A program made the translations under genes and the position numbers. Under the pieces are notes generated by a model. The model worked only from the letters and a program-made list of their open reading frames with translations. It did not search any database and had not been told where the DNA came from. DNA of 6,066 nt, from NCBI GenBank assembly GCA_900548285.1, contig URKE01000069.1:1-6066 (forward strand), given 5' to 3'. Of the stretch, positions 1 to 4,977 are shown piece by piece (position 1 is the first letter of the stretch; the number at the start of each line of letters is the position of its first letter). The stretch comes from an uncultured Eubacteriales bacterium. GTDB taxonomy: Bacteria; Bacillota; Clostridia; Christensenellales; Borkfalkiaceae.

Positions 1-437
1 GTAACCGTTCCGCTCTTCGGGTTAGGCATAAGACCTTTAGGTCCTAACAACTTACCGATTCTACCTACAACGCCCATCATGTCGGGAGTGGTAATAACGG
101 TATCGAATTCGAACCAGTTGTCCTTCTGAATCTTCGCAACGAGTTCTTCCGCGCCGACGTAATCCGCGCCCGCAGCCGTAGCCGCGTCTGCCTTTTCGCC
201 TTTTGCAAGGACGAGTACTCTGACGGTTTTACCCGTTCCGTTGGGAAGAACGATAACGCCTCTGACCTGCTGATCCGCTTGTTTGGGATCAACGCCGAGT
301 CTTACGTGAAGTTCGATCGTTTCGTCGAATTTTGCTTTGGCGTTATTGATTACGAGATCGATTGCCTCAGCCGCGTCGTATTGTTTAGCGCGGTCGTACT
401 GTTTCGCGCTTTCGGTATATTTCTTTCCGTGTTTCAT
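1..437 (-). CDS. rplA: 50S ribosomal protein L1, N-terminal 145 residues (3' end beyond window)
   Basis: L1 forms the mobile stalk at the ribosomal E site and in many bacteria also represses its own operon by binding mRNA. Reading leftward from ATG at 435-437, the translation shows hallmark L1 segments: KFDETIELHVRLGVDP (about 37-51), VLPNGTGKTVRVLVLAKG (63-80), WFEFDTVITTPDMMG (108-122) and LGPKGLMPNPKSGTVT at the window edge. The family is about 230 residues, so roughly the last third lies outside. The start is fixed by an AAGGAGGA ribosome site at 448-455, 10 nt upstream. It follows rplK by 57 nt, and that gap holds an L1-type RNA fold (456-486) that touches the ribosome site, suggesting direct self-repression. 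From the usual order, rplJ and rplL would be expected next, outside the window. Identification is secure; the regulation is inferred. Confidence 0.97.
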   Translation of the reverse strand, partial: MKHGKKYTESAKQYDRAKQYDAAEAIDLVINNAKAKFDETIELHVRLGVDPKQADQQVRGVIVLPNGTGKTVRVLVLAKGEKADAATAAGADYVGAEELVAKIQKDNWFEFDTVITTPDMMGVVGRIGKLLGPKGLMPNPKSGTV

Positions 438-455
438 TATTTAAGAATCCTCCTT

Positions 456-486
456 GTGGTTATAACGAGAATCTCTTCTCTCCCAC
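456..486 (-). promoter_or_regulatory. L1-binding RNA fold in the rplA leader (autoregulatory site)
   Basis: Read on the minus strand, this is GTGG (486-483), GAG (482-480), AGAA (479-476), loop GAGA (475-472), TTCT (471-468), CGTTATAA (467-460), CCAC (459-456). It folds as two 4-bp helices separated by an asymmetric internal loop (GAG opposite CGUUAUAA). This is the architecture of the L1 site in 23S rRNA helix 76-77 (GGUGGGAGG ... AUACCACC in E. coli) and of known L1 mRNA leaders. It abuts the rplA ribosome site (448-455), so L1 binding should block initiation. The sequence and pairing are seen directly; L1 binding is inferred. Confidence 0.8.
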
Positions 487-494
487 GTCTGTTT

Positions 495-920
495 TTATTC
501 CTCGACGGTTACGCCCATGCTGCGAGCGGTACCTTTGATCATACTCATCGCCGCTTCTAAGGACGCTGCGTTAAGATCGGGCATCTTCGTTTTCGCTATT
601 TCTTCAACCTGAGCCTTGGTAAGTTTTGCAACTTTGTCCTTGTTGGGCTTAGCGCTTGCAGATTCGATTCCGCACGCTTTTTTAATAAGCACCGGCGCCG
701 GCGGGGTTTTAAGAATAAACGTGAACGAACGGTCCTGATAAATAGTGATTACTACGGGAATAATCAAACCGACTTCGTTGGCAGTTTTTGCATTGAATTC
801 CTTGGTGAATCCGGGAATGTTGATTCCGTAAGGACCAAGAGTCGAACCTACCGGGGGTCCCGGGGTTGCTTTTCCGGCTTGTAATTGCAATTTTACGATT
901 GCAGTAACTTTTTTAGCCAT
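495..920 (-). CDS. rplK: 50S ribosomal protein L11
   Basis: L11 binds the GTPase-associated centre of 23S rRNA and supports translation factors and, in many bacteria, the stringent response through RelA. The 141-residue product is exactly the usual length. It shows the N-terminal motif AGKATPGPPVGSTLG (15-29), NIPGFTKEFNAKT (34-46), RSFTFILKTPPAPVLIKKA (64-82) and the C-terminal rRNA-binding region KMPDLNAASLEAAMSMIKGT (112-131). ATG at 918-920 is chosen because MAKKVTAIVKLQ is the family N-terminus and GGAGGAG lies just upstream (925-931). A longer frame reaching 989 would translate the RNA leader and is rejected. The N-domain reads GSTLGPYGINI, slightly different from the commoner GPALGQHGVNI, with the two prolines of PPVG retained. 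It lies between nusG and rplA, and an L1-type leader (939-989) suggests translational repression by L1. Confidence 0.98.
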   Translation of the reverse strand: MAKKVTAIVKLQLQAGKATPGPPVGSTLGPYGINIPGFTKEFNAKTANEVGLIIPVVITIYQDRSFTFILKTPPAPVLIKKACGIESASAKPNKDKVAKLTKAQVEEIAKTKMPDLNAASLEAAMSMIKGTARSMGVTVEE

Positions 921-924
921 ATTT

Positions 925-931
925 CTCCTCC
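925..931 (-). promoter_or_regulatory. Ribosome binding site deciding the rplK start
   Basis: The minus strand reads GGAGGAG here, 4 nt before the ATG at 918-920. It rules out the in-frame upstream start at 989, which lacks this context and would place the L1-binding fold inside the coding region. Confidence 0.85.
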
Positions 932-938
932 ATAAAAC

Positions 939-989
939 GTGGTGATAACGAGAACGCCGATTGTAAGTAGATTTTAGCGTTCCTCCCAC
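939..989 (-). promoter_or_regulatory. L1-binding RNA fold in the rplK leader
   Basis: On the minus strand: GTGG (989-986), GAG (985-983), GAACGC (982-977), a 19-nt apical loop (976-958), GCGTTC (957-952), TCGTTATCA (951-943), CCAC (942-939). A 6-bp helix and a 4-bp helix flank an asymmetric loop. GUGGGAGG at its 5' side equals the 23S rRNA L1-site sequence. The 3' side CGTTATCACCAC differs by one base from CGTTATAACCAC in the rplA leader, and the GTGGGAG on the 5' side is identical. It ends 7 nt before the rplK ribosome site. L1 control of the L11-L1 operon is established in E. coli and Firmicutes; its use here is inferred from this match. Confidence 0.8.
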
Positions 990-996
990 TTTATAT

Positions 997-1018
997 AAAA
1001 CGGGACGCGTCCCGCTTT
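997..1018 (-). terminator. Terminator-like hairpin between nusG and rplK (possible attenuator)
   Basis: The perfect 14-bp palindrome at 1001-1014 (CGGGACGCGTCCCG) folds as CGGGA-CGCG-TCCCG. On the minus strand it is followed by TTTTATATAA, and flanking A and T residues at 997-999 and 1016-1018 can extend the stem beyond one mismatch. The stem is short and the U-run only four, so partial termination is more likely than complete. The position, 16 nt after the nusG stop and upstream of the L1 leader, would let it tune passage from secE-nusG into rplK-rplA. A TATAAT sequence at 1023-1028 without a good -35 is also present, so a weak rplK promoter cannot be excluded. Confidence 0.5.
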
Positions 1019-1033
1019 AATCATTATAATATA

Positions 1034-1579
1034 TTATAACGTGTCGATAACTCCGAGTTTGTCGAGTTGAACAAAGTCGAGTTCGACTTCCGTTTCTCTG
1101 CCGAACATCGAAACCTTGACTTTCGCTTTCTGGTTTGCAACGTCGAGCGACTCGATAACTCCGATAAACGAATCCAACGGACCGGAAACGATACGAACGC
1201 TGTCTCCCTCGGCAAAATCGAAATGTTCGACTTTATCCTCGAGGCGCATTTTCTTTATCTCTTCCTCGGTGAGAGGAACCGCTTTACCCTGCGGACCTAC
1301 GAAACCCGTAACGCCGCGCGTGTTGGTGAGCAGATACCACATATCGTTGGAATAAACCATCTTGACGAACACGTAACACGGCAAAATCTTTCTCTGAACG
1401 ATCTTTTTCTTACCGTTGGCTTTTTCTTCTATGGTTTCTTCCGTGGGAATTTTTATATCGAGTATCGTATCGGCAAGATTGTTGTTCTCTATGAGTTTTT
1501 CTATCGTATCTTTTACGAGCGCTTCATAACCCGAGTACGTGTGTATTACGTACCAATTCGCCGTTTCGGGATTTGCCAT
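1034..1579 (-). CDS. nusG: Transcription termination/antitermination factor NusG
   Basis: NusG binds the clamp of RNA polymerase, affects pausing and termination, and can link polymerase to the ribosome or Rho. The 181-residue product has the normal two-domain form. The NGN domain covers residues 8-115, with WYVIHTYSGYEALVK at 9-23 and ILPCYVFVKM at 65-74, then WYLLTNTRGVTGFVG at 81-95. The KOW domain runs from about 122 to the end (FAEGDSVRIVSGPLDSFIGVI at 122-142, ending FGRETEVELDFVQLDKL). Cys68 stands where many homologues have glycine (PGYV), a mild variation. It starts 2 nt after the secE stop, with a GAGGTG ribosome site inside the secE 3' end, so translational coupling to secE is likely. 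The secE-nusG linkage is among the most conserved in bacteria. Confidence 0.98.
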   Translation of the reverse strand: MANPETANWYVIHTYSGYEALVKDTIEKLIENNNLADTILDIKIPTEETIEEKANGKKKIVQRKILPCYVFVKMVYSNDMWYLLTNTRGVTGFVGPQGKAVPLTEEEIKKMRLEDKVEHFDFAEGDSVRIVSGPLDSFIGVIESLDVANQKAKVKVSMFGRETEVELDFVQLDKLGVIDTL

Positions 1580-1581
1580 TT

Positions 1582-1890
1582 TTAAAGCACCTCGCCGATA
1601 AGCGAAACGAGCGCGTTGTTCGTTGCGCCGCCCCTGATAAGATTAAGAAGTTGCTGAAGCCCGAGATCGATAACGAGAATGAGCACGAGCATTATGAGAA
1701 CGGTCACCAGAACGCAACCGAGTTGTTTCAAAACCGTGGGGAACGTGGGCCAGGTGACCTTTTTAAGTTCGGACGCGACGGCTTTTATTTTTCCCCACAA
1801 ACGAACGAACACGTTCGGCTTTTTGTTGGGGTTCTTCTTCTGAGCCTTTTTGTCGGTTTTTTCGACTACGGCTTGATTATTCTTTTCCAT
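1582..1890 (-). CDS. secE: Preprotein translocase subunit SecE
   Basis: SecE is the essential clamp subunit of the SecYEG channel in the cytoplasmic membrane. The 102-residue product has a charged, Asn/Lys-rich N-terminal tail (1-26), an amphipathic surface helix leading into the signature ELKKVTWP (41-48), and one membrane helix at about 57-75 (LGCVLVTVLIMLVLILVID). This is the single-helix form seen in Gram-positives, not the three-helix enterobacterial form. ATG at 1888-1890 is supported by AGGAGGA at 1901-1907, 10 nt upstream. The N-terminal tail is longer than in the shortest Gram-positive SecE proteins (about 60 residues). The gene is followed immediately by nusG and preceded by rpmG after an unusually long gap. 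Confidence 0.96.
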   Translation of the reverse strand: MEKNNQAVVEKTDKKAQKKNPNKKPNVFVRLWGKIKAVASELKKVTWPTFPTVLKQLGCVLVTVLIMLVLILVIDLGLQQLLNLIRGGATNNALVSLIGEVL

Positions 1891-2045
1891 ATTCTTGACT
1901 TCCTCCTGTCAAAACACTCCCGACGGATCTTCCGTTCCGTCGCGGTTTCCGTTTCCGCTTAAATCCTTGCGCTTTCCCGTGAATCCCGGTTCCGGCGGCA
2001 ATCCTCGCGGATCGTTCGCTCTTTCGATTCTTTCCCCCGCAGGCA

Positions 2046-2075
2046 ATCCCGCGAATATAAATCCCGCGAATATAC
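2046..2075. repeat. 15-bp tandem duplication in the rpmG-secE spacer
   Basis: ATCCCGCGAATATAA (2046-2060) is followed directly by ATCCCGCGAATATAC (2061-2075), 14 of 15 bases identical. A shorter related string, GGCAATCC-CGCG, occurs at about 2004-2018 and 2042-2053. It looks like a slippage duplication in non-coding DNA; no function is apparent. Confidence 0.85.
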
Positions 2076-2076
2076 G

Positions 2077-2110
2077 AAAACGCGCGCGCAAAGGTTACAC
2101 CCCGCGCGTT
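2077..2110 (-). terminator. GC-rich hairpin with short U-run after rpmG (possible attenuator)
   Basis: On the minus strand, AACGCGCG (2110-2103) pairs perfectly with CGCGCGTT (2086-2079) across a 16-nt loop, and the second arm runs into TTTTCG. Stem strength suits an intrinsic terminator, but the U-run is only four. Lying 37 nt after the rpmG stop, it could lower expression of secE and later genes relative to L33, or protect the rpmG message 3' end. Confidence 0.4.
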
Positions 2111-2146
2111 GTTATGCAAAACCGTCGCCCGGCAAACGCCGACCGA

Positions 2147-2308
2147 TTACTTCGTTTCCTTATGAACGGTATGCTTCTTGCAGAACGGGCAGTATTTGTT
2201 GAGTTCGATTCTGTCCGGATCGTTTTTCTTATTCTTATAATCGTCGTAATTTCTCTGCTTACATTCGGTGCAAGCCAAAGTGATTCTGGTTCTACTTCCT
2301 TTTGCCAT
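2147..2308 (-). CDS. rpmG: 50S ribosomal protein L33, zinc-binding type
   Basis: L33 is a small protein of the large subunit near the E site. The reading from ATG at 2306-2308 gives 53 residues: MAKGSRTRITLACTECKQRN, then a Lys/Asp-rich stretch, RIELNKYCPFCKKHTVHKETK and stop. Two CxxC pairs (Cys13/16 and Cys40/43) form the zinc ribbon, so this is the zinc-containing (C+) paralogue. Bacteria that also carry a cysteine-free copy usually switch to it under zinc limitation. Family length is 49-55 residues. The upstream GAGAAGG (about 2317-2323) serves as ribosome site. It is the first gene after the promoter at 2359-2387, with a leader of about 44 nt that contains an inverted repeat at its 5' end. 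Confidence 0.97.
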   Translation of the reverse strand: MAKGSRTRITLACTECKQRNYDDYKNKKNDPDRIELNKYCPFCKKHTVHKETK

Positions 2309-2329
2309 ATCTTTCGCCTTCTCAAAAAA

Positions 2330-2355
2330 TTAACACCCCATATGCGGAGTGCTAA
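2330..2355 (-). promoter_or_regulatory. CIRCE-like inverted repeat at the rpmG operon start
   Basis: The minus strand reads TTAGCACTC (2355-2347), 8 nt, then GGGTGTTAA (2338-2330). The HrcA operator CIRCE is TTAGCACTC-N9-GAGTGCTAA, so one half-site is perfect, the other matches 7 of 9, and the spacer is one base short. It overlaps the predicted transcription start (about 2352), a usual repressor position. As RNA the arms pair through 10 bp with two G-U pairs and a 6-nt loop, so a 5' stabilising hairpin is an equal alternative. Confidence 0.45.
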
Positions 2356-2358
2356 TTA

Positions 2359-2387
2359 ATTTTACTATACCTTAAAAAGTTTGTCAA
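2359..2387 (-). promoter_or_regulatory. Housekeeping promoter of the rpmG-secE-nusG-rplK-rplA operon
   Basis: On the minus strand, a perfect -35 TTGACA (2387-2382) and a -10 TAAAAT (2364-2359) are separated by exactly 17 nt. The predicted start is near 2352, about 44 nt before the rpmG ATG. No other comparably good promoter is seen between here and rplA, so it probably drives the whole operon. Confidence 0.85.
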
Positions 2388-2487
2388 CTGTTTTTTACGG
2401 TTTTTTTGATTTTTAACGGGGTTATTAATTCACCCGCCCGCATTTTTTGAAATTTCTTTAAAATTACAGTCGCCTGCCGAGCGGAAA

Positions 2488-3267
2488 TTATTCCTCCGCG
2501 CCCGTTTCCGTCGTTTCAACGGCTTCCGTAGCAGCGATTTCCTGCGGCGTATCGACGGTATCGACGTCGGCAACGTCGACGACTTCCGGCATATCCGTCG
2601 TTTCCTCGGCAACCTCTTCGTCTCCGCCGCCGTAAAGGAACTGCTCGATCATTCCTATCGAATCTACTTCCATGAACTTCGGATTTTCTTTAAGTCCGTG
2701 CTGAGCGGCGCACTGATCGATAAGAATCTTGGCGTATCTCATCGCGCGGCCCGACTTTATACGAAGAAGAACGGGAACGGTGACGTAAGTTTTCTTATCT
2801 CTCATATCCTTGCAGTGGAACTTGGGATCGGTCGTTTCGATATCCATATTGAGGTAAAGTTTAAGGGTTTTACCCGCAACGGACAATTTGACGAACTGAA
2901 GTCTGCCCTGGTTGATACTGTCGAACTTTTTGGAAATTCTCGTTTTGAGTTTTTTGAAACGCAAAGCGTAGTTTTTAAGTTCGTCGTATCTGTCCTGAAT
3001 GATTTCGTCCGCTCTGAGCATTTTCTGCGCGAACGTGGGCGACGGTACGTATTTGGGAGCGTCCGCCGCGGGAGCGAATTCGTCCTGCGCGTAGTCGAAA
3101 TTCACGGCAGTAGCCGCAACCTCGTCGGGATAATATTTTTTCTCGTCGTTAAGCGCGAGAGCGAGAAGCCCCTCGTCGACAAGAAAACTCTCCTCCTTGA
3201 CGGAAGCGACAAAACCGTTCGCCGCGATAGCGTTATCGTCCACGTATTTACCCGAATATGTTCTCAT
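2488..3267 (-). CDS. Conserved-looking hypothetical protein with basic core and acidic tail
   Basis: I cannot assign a function. The 259-residue product has no signal peptide or membrane helix and should be cytoplasmic. Three parts are visible: an N-terminal region (1-77) rich in Ala, Asp and Tyr; a basic core (about 78-195); and an acidic Glu/Thr/Val/Asp tail (212-259). The core contains RYDELKNYALRFKKLKTRIS (93-112), then KFDSINQGRLQFVKLSVAGK (114-133), then LYLNMDIE and the KSGRAMRYAKILIDQ stretch (171-185). From memory, similar core modules (KSRIS ... FDS-GR ... GKTL-LYL ... KSxR-KYAKELI) recur in uncharacterised clostridial proteins, sometimes repeated; this is recollection, not a search. 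The start at 3265-3267 has AAGAGGTG at 3273-3280. It has its own promoter and is transcribed alone ahead of the rpmG operon on the same strand; no clear terminator is seen after it. Confidence 0.85.
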   Translation of the reverse strand: MRTYSGKYVDDNAIAANGFVASVKEESFLVDEGLLALALNDEKKYYPDEVAATAVNFDYAQDEFAPAADAPKYVPSPTFAQKMLRADEIIQDRYDELKNYALRFKKLKTRISKKFDSINQGRLQFVKLSVAGKTLKLYLNMDIETTDPKFHCKDMRDKKTYVTVPVLLRIKSGRAMRYAKILIDQCAAQHGLKENPKFMEVDSIGMIEQFLYGGGDEEVAEETTDMPEVVDVADVDTVDTPQEIAATEAVETTETGAEE

Positions 3268-3351
3268 AAACGCACCTCTTTAATACCTGATAATTATGCC
3301 GGACATCGGAAAATCGTCCGTTGCGCGACACAAATACACTTTTATATGACT

Positions 3352-3380
3352 ATTATATACTACGCAAGAATTTTTTTCAA
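3352..3380 (-). promoter_or_regulatory. Promoter of the 259-aa hypothetical gene
   Basis: On the minus strand, -35 TTGAAA (3380-3375) and a perfect -10 TATAAT (3357-3352) are 17 nt apart. The predicted start is near 3345, giving a leader of about 77 nt. That leader contains a small stem, CGGAC (3320-3316) with GTCCG (3304-3300). A/T tracts lie directly upstream. Confidence 0.8.
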
Positions 3381-3481
3381 GCGATATTGAGTAATTTTTT
3401 TCAAAAAAATAAAGTTTTTTATCGTTTGCGGGGTTTTAGCCGCGAGGAATAAAAATTTCACGGGGAAAAATTGTTTTTTCG

Positions 3482-3510
3482 TTGACTTTTATTCTCGTCG
3501 GGAGTATAAT
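3482..3510 (+). promoter_or_regulatory. Promoter of the antiporter and zinc-ribbon genes
   Basis: A -35 TTGACT (3482-3487) and a perfect -10 TATAAT (3505-3510) are 17 nt apart; the start should lie near 3517. The leader to the ATG at 3634 is about 117 nt. Confidence 0.82.
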
Positions 3511-3523
3511 CAAATCCCGTCGA
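3495..3523. promoter_or_regulatory. Candidate operator: inverted repeat around the antiporter -10 box
   Basis: TCGTCGGGA (3495-3503) and TCCCGTCGA (3515-3523) form an inverted repeat with 8 of 9 matching positions and an 11-nt centre that holds most of the -10 hexamer. A dimeric regulator bound here would block the promoter. The symmetry is seen directly; the regulator is unknown. Confidence 0.5.
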
Positions 3524-3541
3524 CGGATCGCGGAAATCAGC

Positions 3542-3591
3542 CGCAGACGACTGCGTTCGCGCCGATTATCGGAAATATTCCGACCGATCGG
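3542..3591 (+). other. Structured 5' leader of the antiporter mRNA
   Basis: Two hairpins are visible. The first is CGCAG-ACGA-CTGCG (3542-3555). The second is compound: CCGAT (3562-3566) pairs with ATCGG (3587-3591), enclosing TCGGAA-ATA-TTCCGA (3569-3583). An AT-rich single-stranded stretch then leads to the start codon. I recognise no known riboswitch. There is no U-run directly after the second stem, so any control would more likely act on stability or translation than on termination. Confidence 0.45.
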
Positions 3592-3623
3592 AAATTTTAA
3601 CTTTACGGAATTTTAATTTTACT

Positions 3624-3628
3624 GGTGA
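3624..3628 (+). promoter_or_regulatory. Weak ribosome site deciding the antiporter start
   Basis: GGTGA precedes the ATG at 3634-3636 by 5 nt. An in-frame GTG at 3625 lies inside this site and has no ribosome site of its own, so the ATG is preferred. The site is much weaker than those of the ribosomal genes, suggesting modest translation. Confidence 0.55.
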
Positions 3629-3633
3629 TAAAT

Positions 3634-4950
3634 ATGGACATAATAAATATATTTTATTATCTCGCGGTTATTCTTATATTCGCAAAAAGTTTCGGGCTTC
3701 TTGCGAGAAAACTCGGACTGCCGCAAGTTGCGGGAATGGTCGTCGCGGGCGTCATTATCGGACTTTTAAGCAGATTTCATAATGATGACAACTTTTTTTT
3801 AAGCACGATTTTCATGAAGCCGACGAGCGCGGAAAAAGAAATTCTGAATGCGTTCAGTCAGGTGGGCGTGGTGCTTATTCTTTTCTCGAGCGGACTCGAA
3901 ACCAACCTCGACGACCTTAAACACAGCGGACTTGCCGCCACGGTGATCGCCCTTTTCGGCGTTCTCGTTCCGATTGCGCTCGGCACGCTCGGCGCGTTGT
4001 GCTTTATGAAAGGTTACACCGAATTCTCGCACGAAAAACTCCTCAACGCCATTTTCGTCGGCACGATTCTCGCGGCGACGAGCGTGGGGATAACCGTGGA
4101 AACGCTTAAAGAATTGGGCAAACTCAATTCCAAAGTCGGACAGACGATAGTCAGCGCGGCGGTTATAGACGACGTTGTCGGCATAATCGCGCTCAGCATC
4201 GTGACGAGCCTTAAAGGCGGCGATATTTCACAGATATGGATGACGCTCCTGAAAGCCGCCGGATTTTTCGTTTTCTCGATAGGACTCGGTATTCTCCTCA
4301 GAATCTACTTCAAATGGGAAGAACACAAATTCCCGCACAAGAGAAGAACGAGCATTTACGCGTTCGGAATGTGTTTTTTATTCGCGTTCTGCGCCGAAAA
4401 ATTCTTCGGCATCGCGGCGATAACCGGCGCGTATATGGCGGGCATTATGCTCAGCGGACTTGAGGACACGCAGTTCGTGGACAGAAAAGTCGTCGTGAGC
4501 GGATATATGATATTCTCGCCGATATTTTTCTCTTATATAGGAATTTCCGCCGATTTCAGCGGACTTAACTGGTCGTATCTTTTATTCGGACTTTCGTTCG
4601 TCGCGCTCGGCATAATCGGCAAGATAATCGGTTGCGGACTTGCGGCGAAACCGTTCGGATTCAAAAACAAGGAATGCGTTACGGTCGGTTGCGGAATGAT
4701 AGCGCGCGGAGAGGTTGCGCTTGCGGTGTACTCTTCGGGCAGCGTCCTGATGATGGAAGAAGGCGCGGCGGGAAGAATAGACCCGCTCGTGGCAACGATT
4801 ATGCTGATCGTCATTTCGTCGATTCTCTGCCCGATACTCTTAAAACTTCTGTTCAAAAACAAAAATACGGGCGAACAGCCGCCGGAACAATCGTCGGATA
4901 AAGCCCCGCAAACTCTGCAATCCGCGGAACAACCCGCGATACAACAATAA
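3634..4950 (+). CDS. Cation:proton antiporter, CPA2 family (Na+/H+ or K+/H+ exchanger)
   Basis: An integral membrane protein of 438 residues with about 12 hydrophobic segments, expected to exchange Na+ or K+ for protons across the cytoplasmic membrane. Family signs in order: GLPQVAGMVVAGVIIGL (28-44); LILFSSGLETNLDDL (81-95), the LFxxGLE motif; ATSVGITVETLKELG (148-162); then VIDDVVGI (177-184) with the paired aspartates Asp179-Asp180 of the ion site; FFGIAAITGAYMAGIMLSGLE (257-277); SPIFFSYIGISADFS (295-309); and GCGMIARGEVALAV (352-365) with Arg358 and Glu360. An Asp-Asp pair is associated with electrogenic exchange in this superfamily. The protein ends in a polar Gln/Pro/Ser tail (410-438) and lacks the KTN/RCK nucleotide-binding domain of KefB/KefC, so it is closer in layout to NapA/GerN-type exchangers. 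The ion cannot be decided from sequence alone. It is probably co-transcribed with the zinc-ribbon gene 27 nt downstream. Confidence 0.93.
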   Translation: MDIINIFYYLAVILIFAKSFGLLARKLGLPQVAGMVVAGVIIGLLSRFHNDDNFFLSTIFMKPTSAEKEILNAFSQVGVVLILFSSGLETNLDDLKHSGLAATVIALFGVLVPIALGTLGALCFMKGYTEFSHEKLLNAIFVGTILAATSVGITVETLKELGKLNSKVGQTIVSAAVIDDVVGIIALSIVTSLKGGDISQIWMTLLKAAGFFVFSIGLGILLRIYFKWEEHKFPHKRRTSIYAFGMCFLFAFCAEKFFGIAAITGAYMAGIMLSGLEDTQFVDRKVVVSGYMIFSPIFFSYIGISADFSGLNWSYLLFGLSFVALGIIGKIIGCGLAAKPFGFKNKECVTVGCGMIARGEVALAVYSSGSVLMMEEGAAGRIDPLVATIMLIVISSILCPILLKLLFKNKNTGEQPPEQSSDKAPQTLQSAEQPAIQQ

Positions 4951-4977
4951 CAAAATAAACAAAAAGGAACTGAAACA

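Larger units (their letters stand above)
1891..2146 (-). other. Long rpmG-secE spacer without a convincing gene
   Basis: This 256-nt gap is long for a spacer inside a ribosomal operon. It contains a GC-rich hairpin (2077-2110), a 15-bp tandem duplication (2046-2075) and the secE ribosome site (1901-1907). I searched for a tRNA, since tRNA-Trp often sits here in Firmicutes, and found no cloverleaf. Several open frames cross it on both strands, but none has a ribosome site or recognisable protein. Confidence 0.6.
3268..3633. other. Divergent intergenic region with two promoters and leaders
   Basis: These 366 nt hold no gene. They contain the minus-strand promoter of the 259-aa gene (3352-3380), AT-rich tracts upstream of it, and the plus-strand antiporter promoter (3482-3510) with its inverted repeat and structured leader. 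A 12-nt string AATTTTTTTCAA occurs at 3369-3380 and again at 3393-3404. The second copy is part of a perfect A/T palindrome (3394-3410) that could act as an UP element or bend DNA. Confidence 0.75.

Noticed and set aside
921..989. N-terminal extension of rplK to an upstream start at 989
   Set aside because: The added 23 residues match no L11, and the region is the L1-type RNA leader. A strong ribosome site directly precedes the ATG at 920, which gives the standard 141-residue protein.
1067..1585. 172-aa plus-strand frame opposite nusG
   Set aside because: It is a shadow of nusG, rich in Phe, Arg and Tyr from reversed codons, with no family features.
1877..2119. 80-aa minus-strand frame filling the rpmG-secE gap
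   Set aside because: It starts with TTG, has no ribosome site, overlaps secE, and is a low-complexity Arg/Gly-rich translation of GC-rich repeats with no recognisable family.
1891..2146. tRNA-Trp gene between rpmG and secE
   Set aside because: This is a common position in Firmicutes, but no cloverleaf, T-loop GTTCGA-type motif or acceptor pairing could be found.
1895..2359. 154-aa plus-strand frame across rpmG and the spacer
   Set aside because: It is antisense to the clear L33 gene, and the rest is non-coding spacer; no ribosome site or protein similarity.
2390..2487. Terminator for the 259-aa gene
   Set aside because: Only weak GC stems are present on the minus strand, and none is followed by a T-run; the long T-runs here are on the plus strand.
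2698..3390. 230-aa plus-strand frame opposite the hypothetical gene
   Set aside because: The minus-strand frame has a promoter, a ribosome site and balanced composition; this one has none and runs through the minus-strand promoter.
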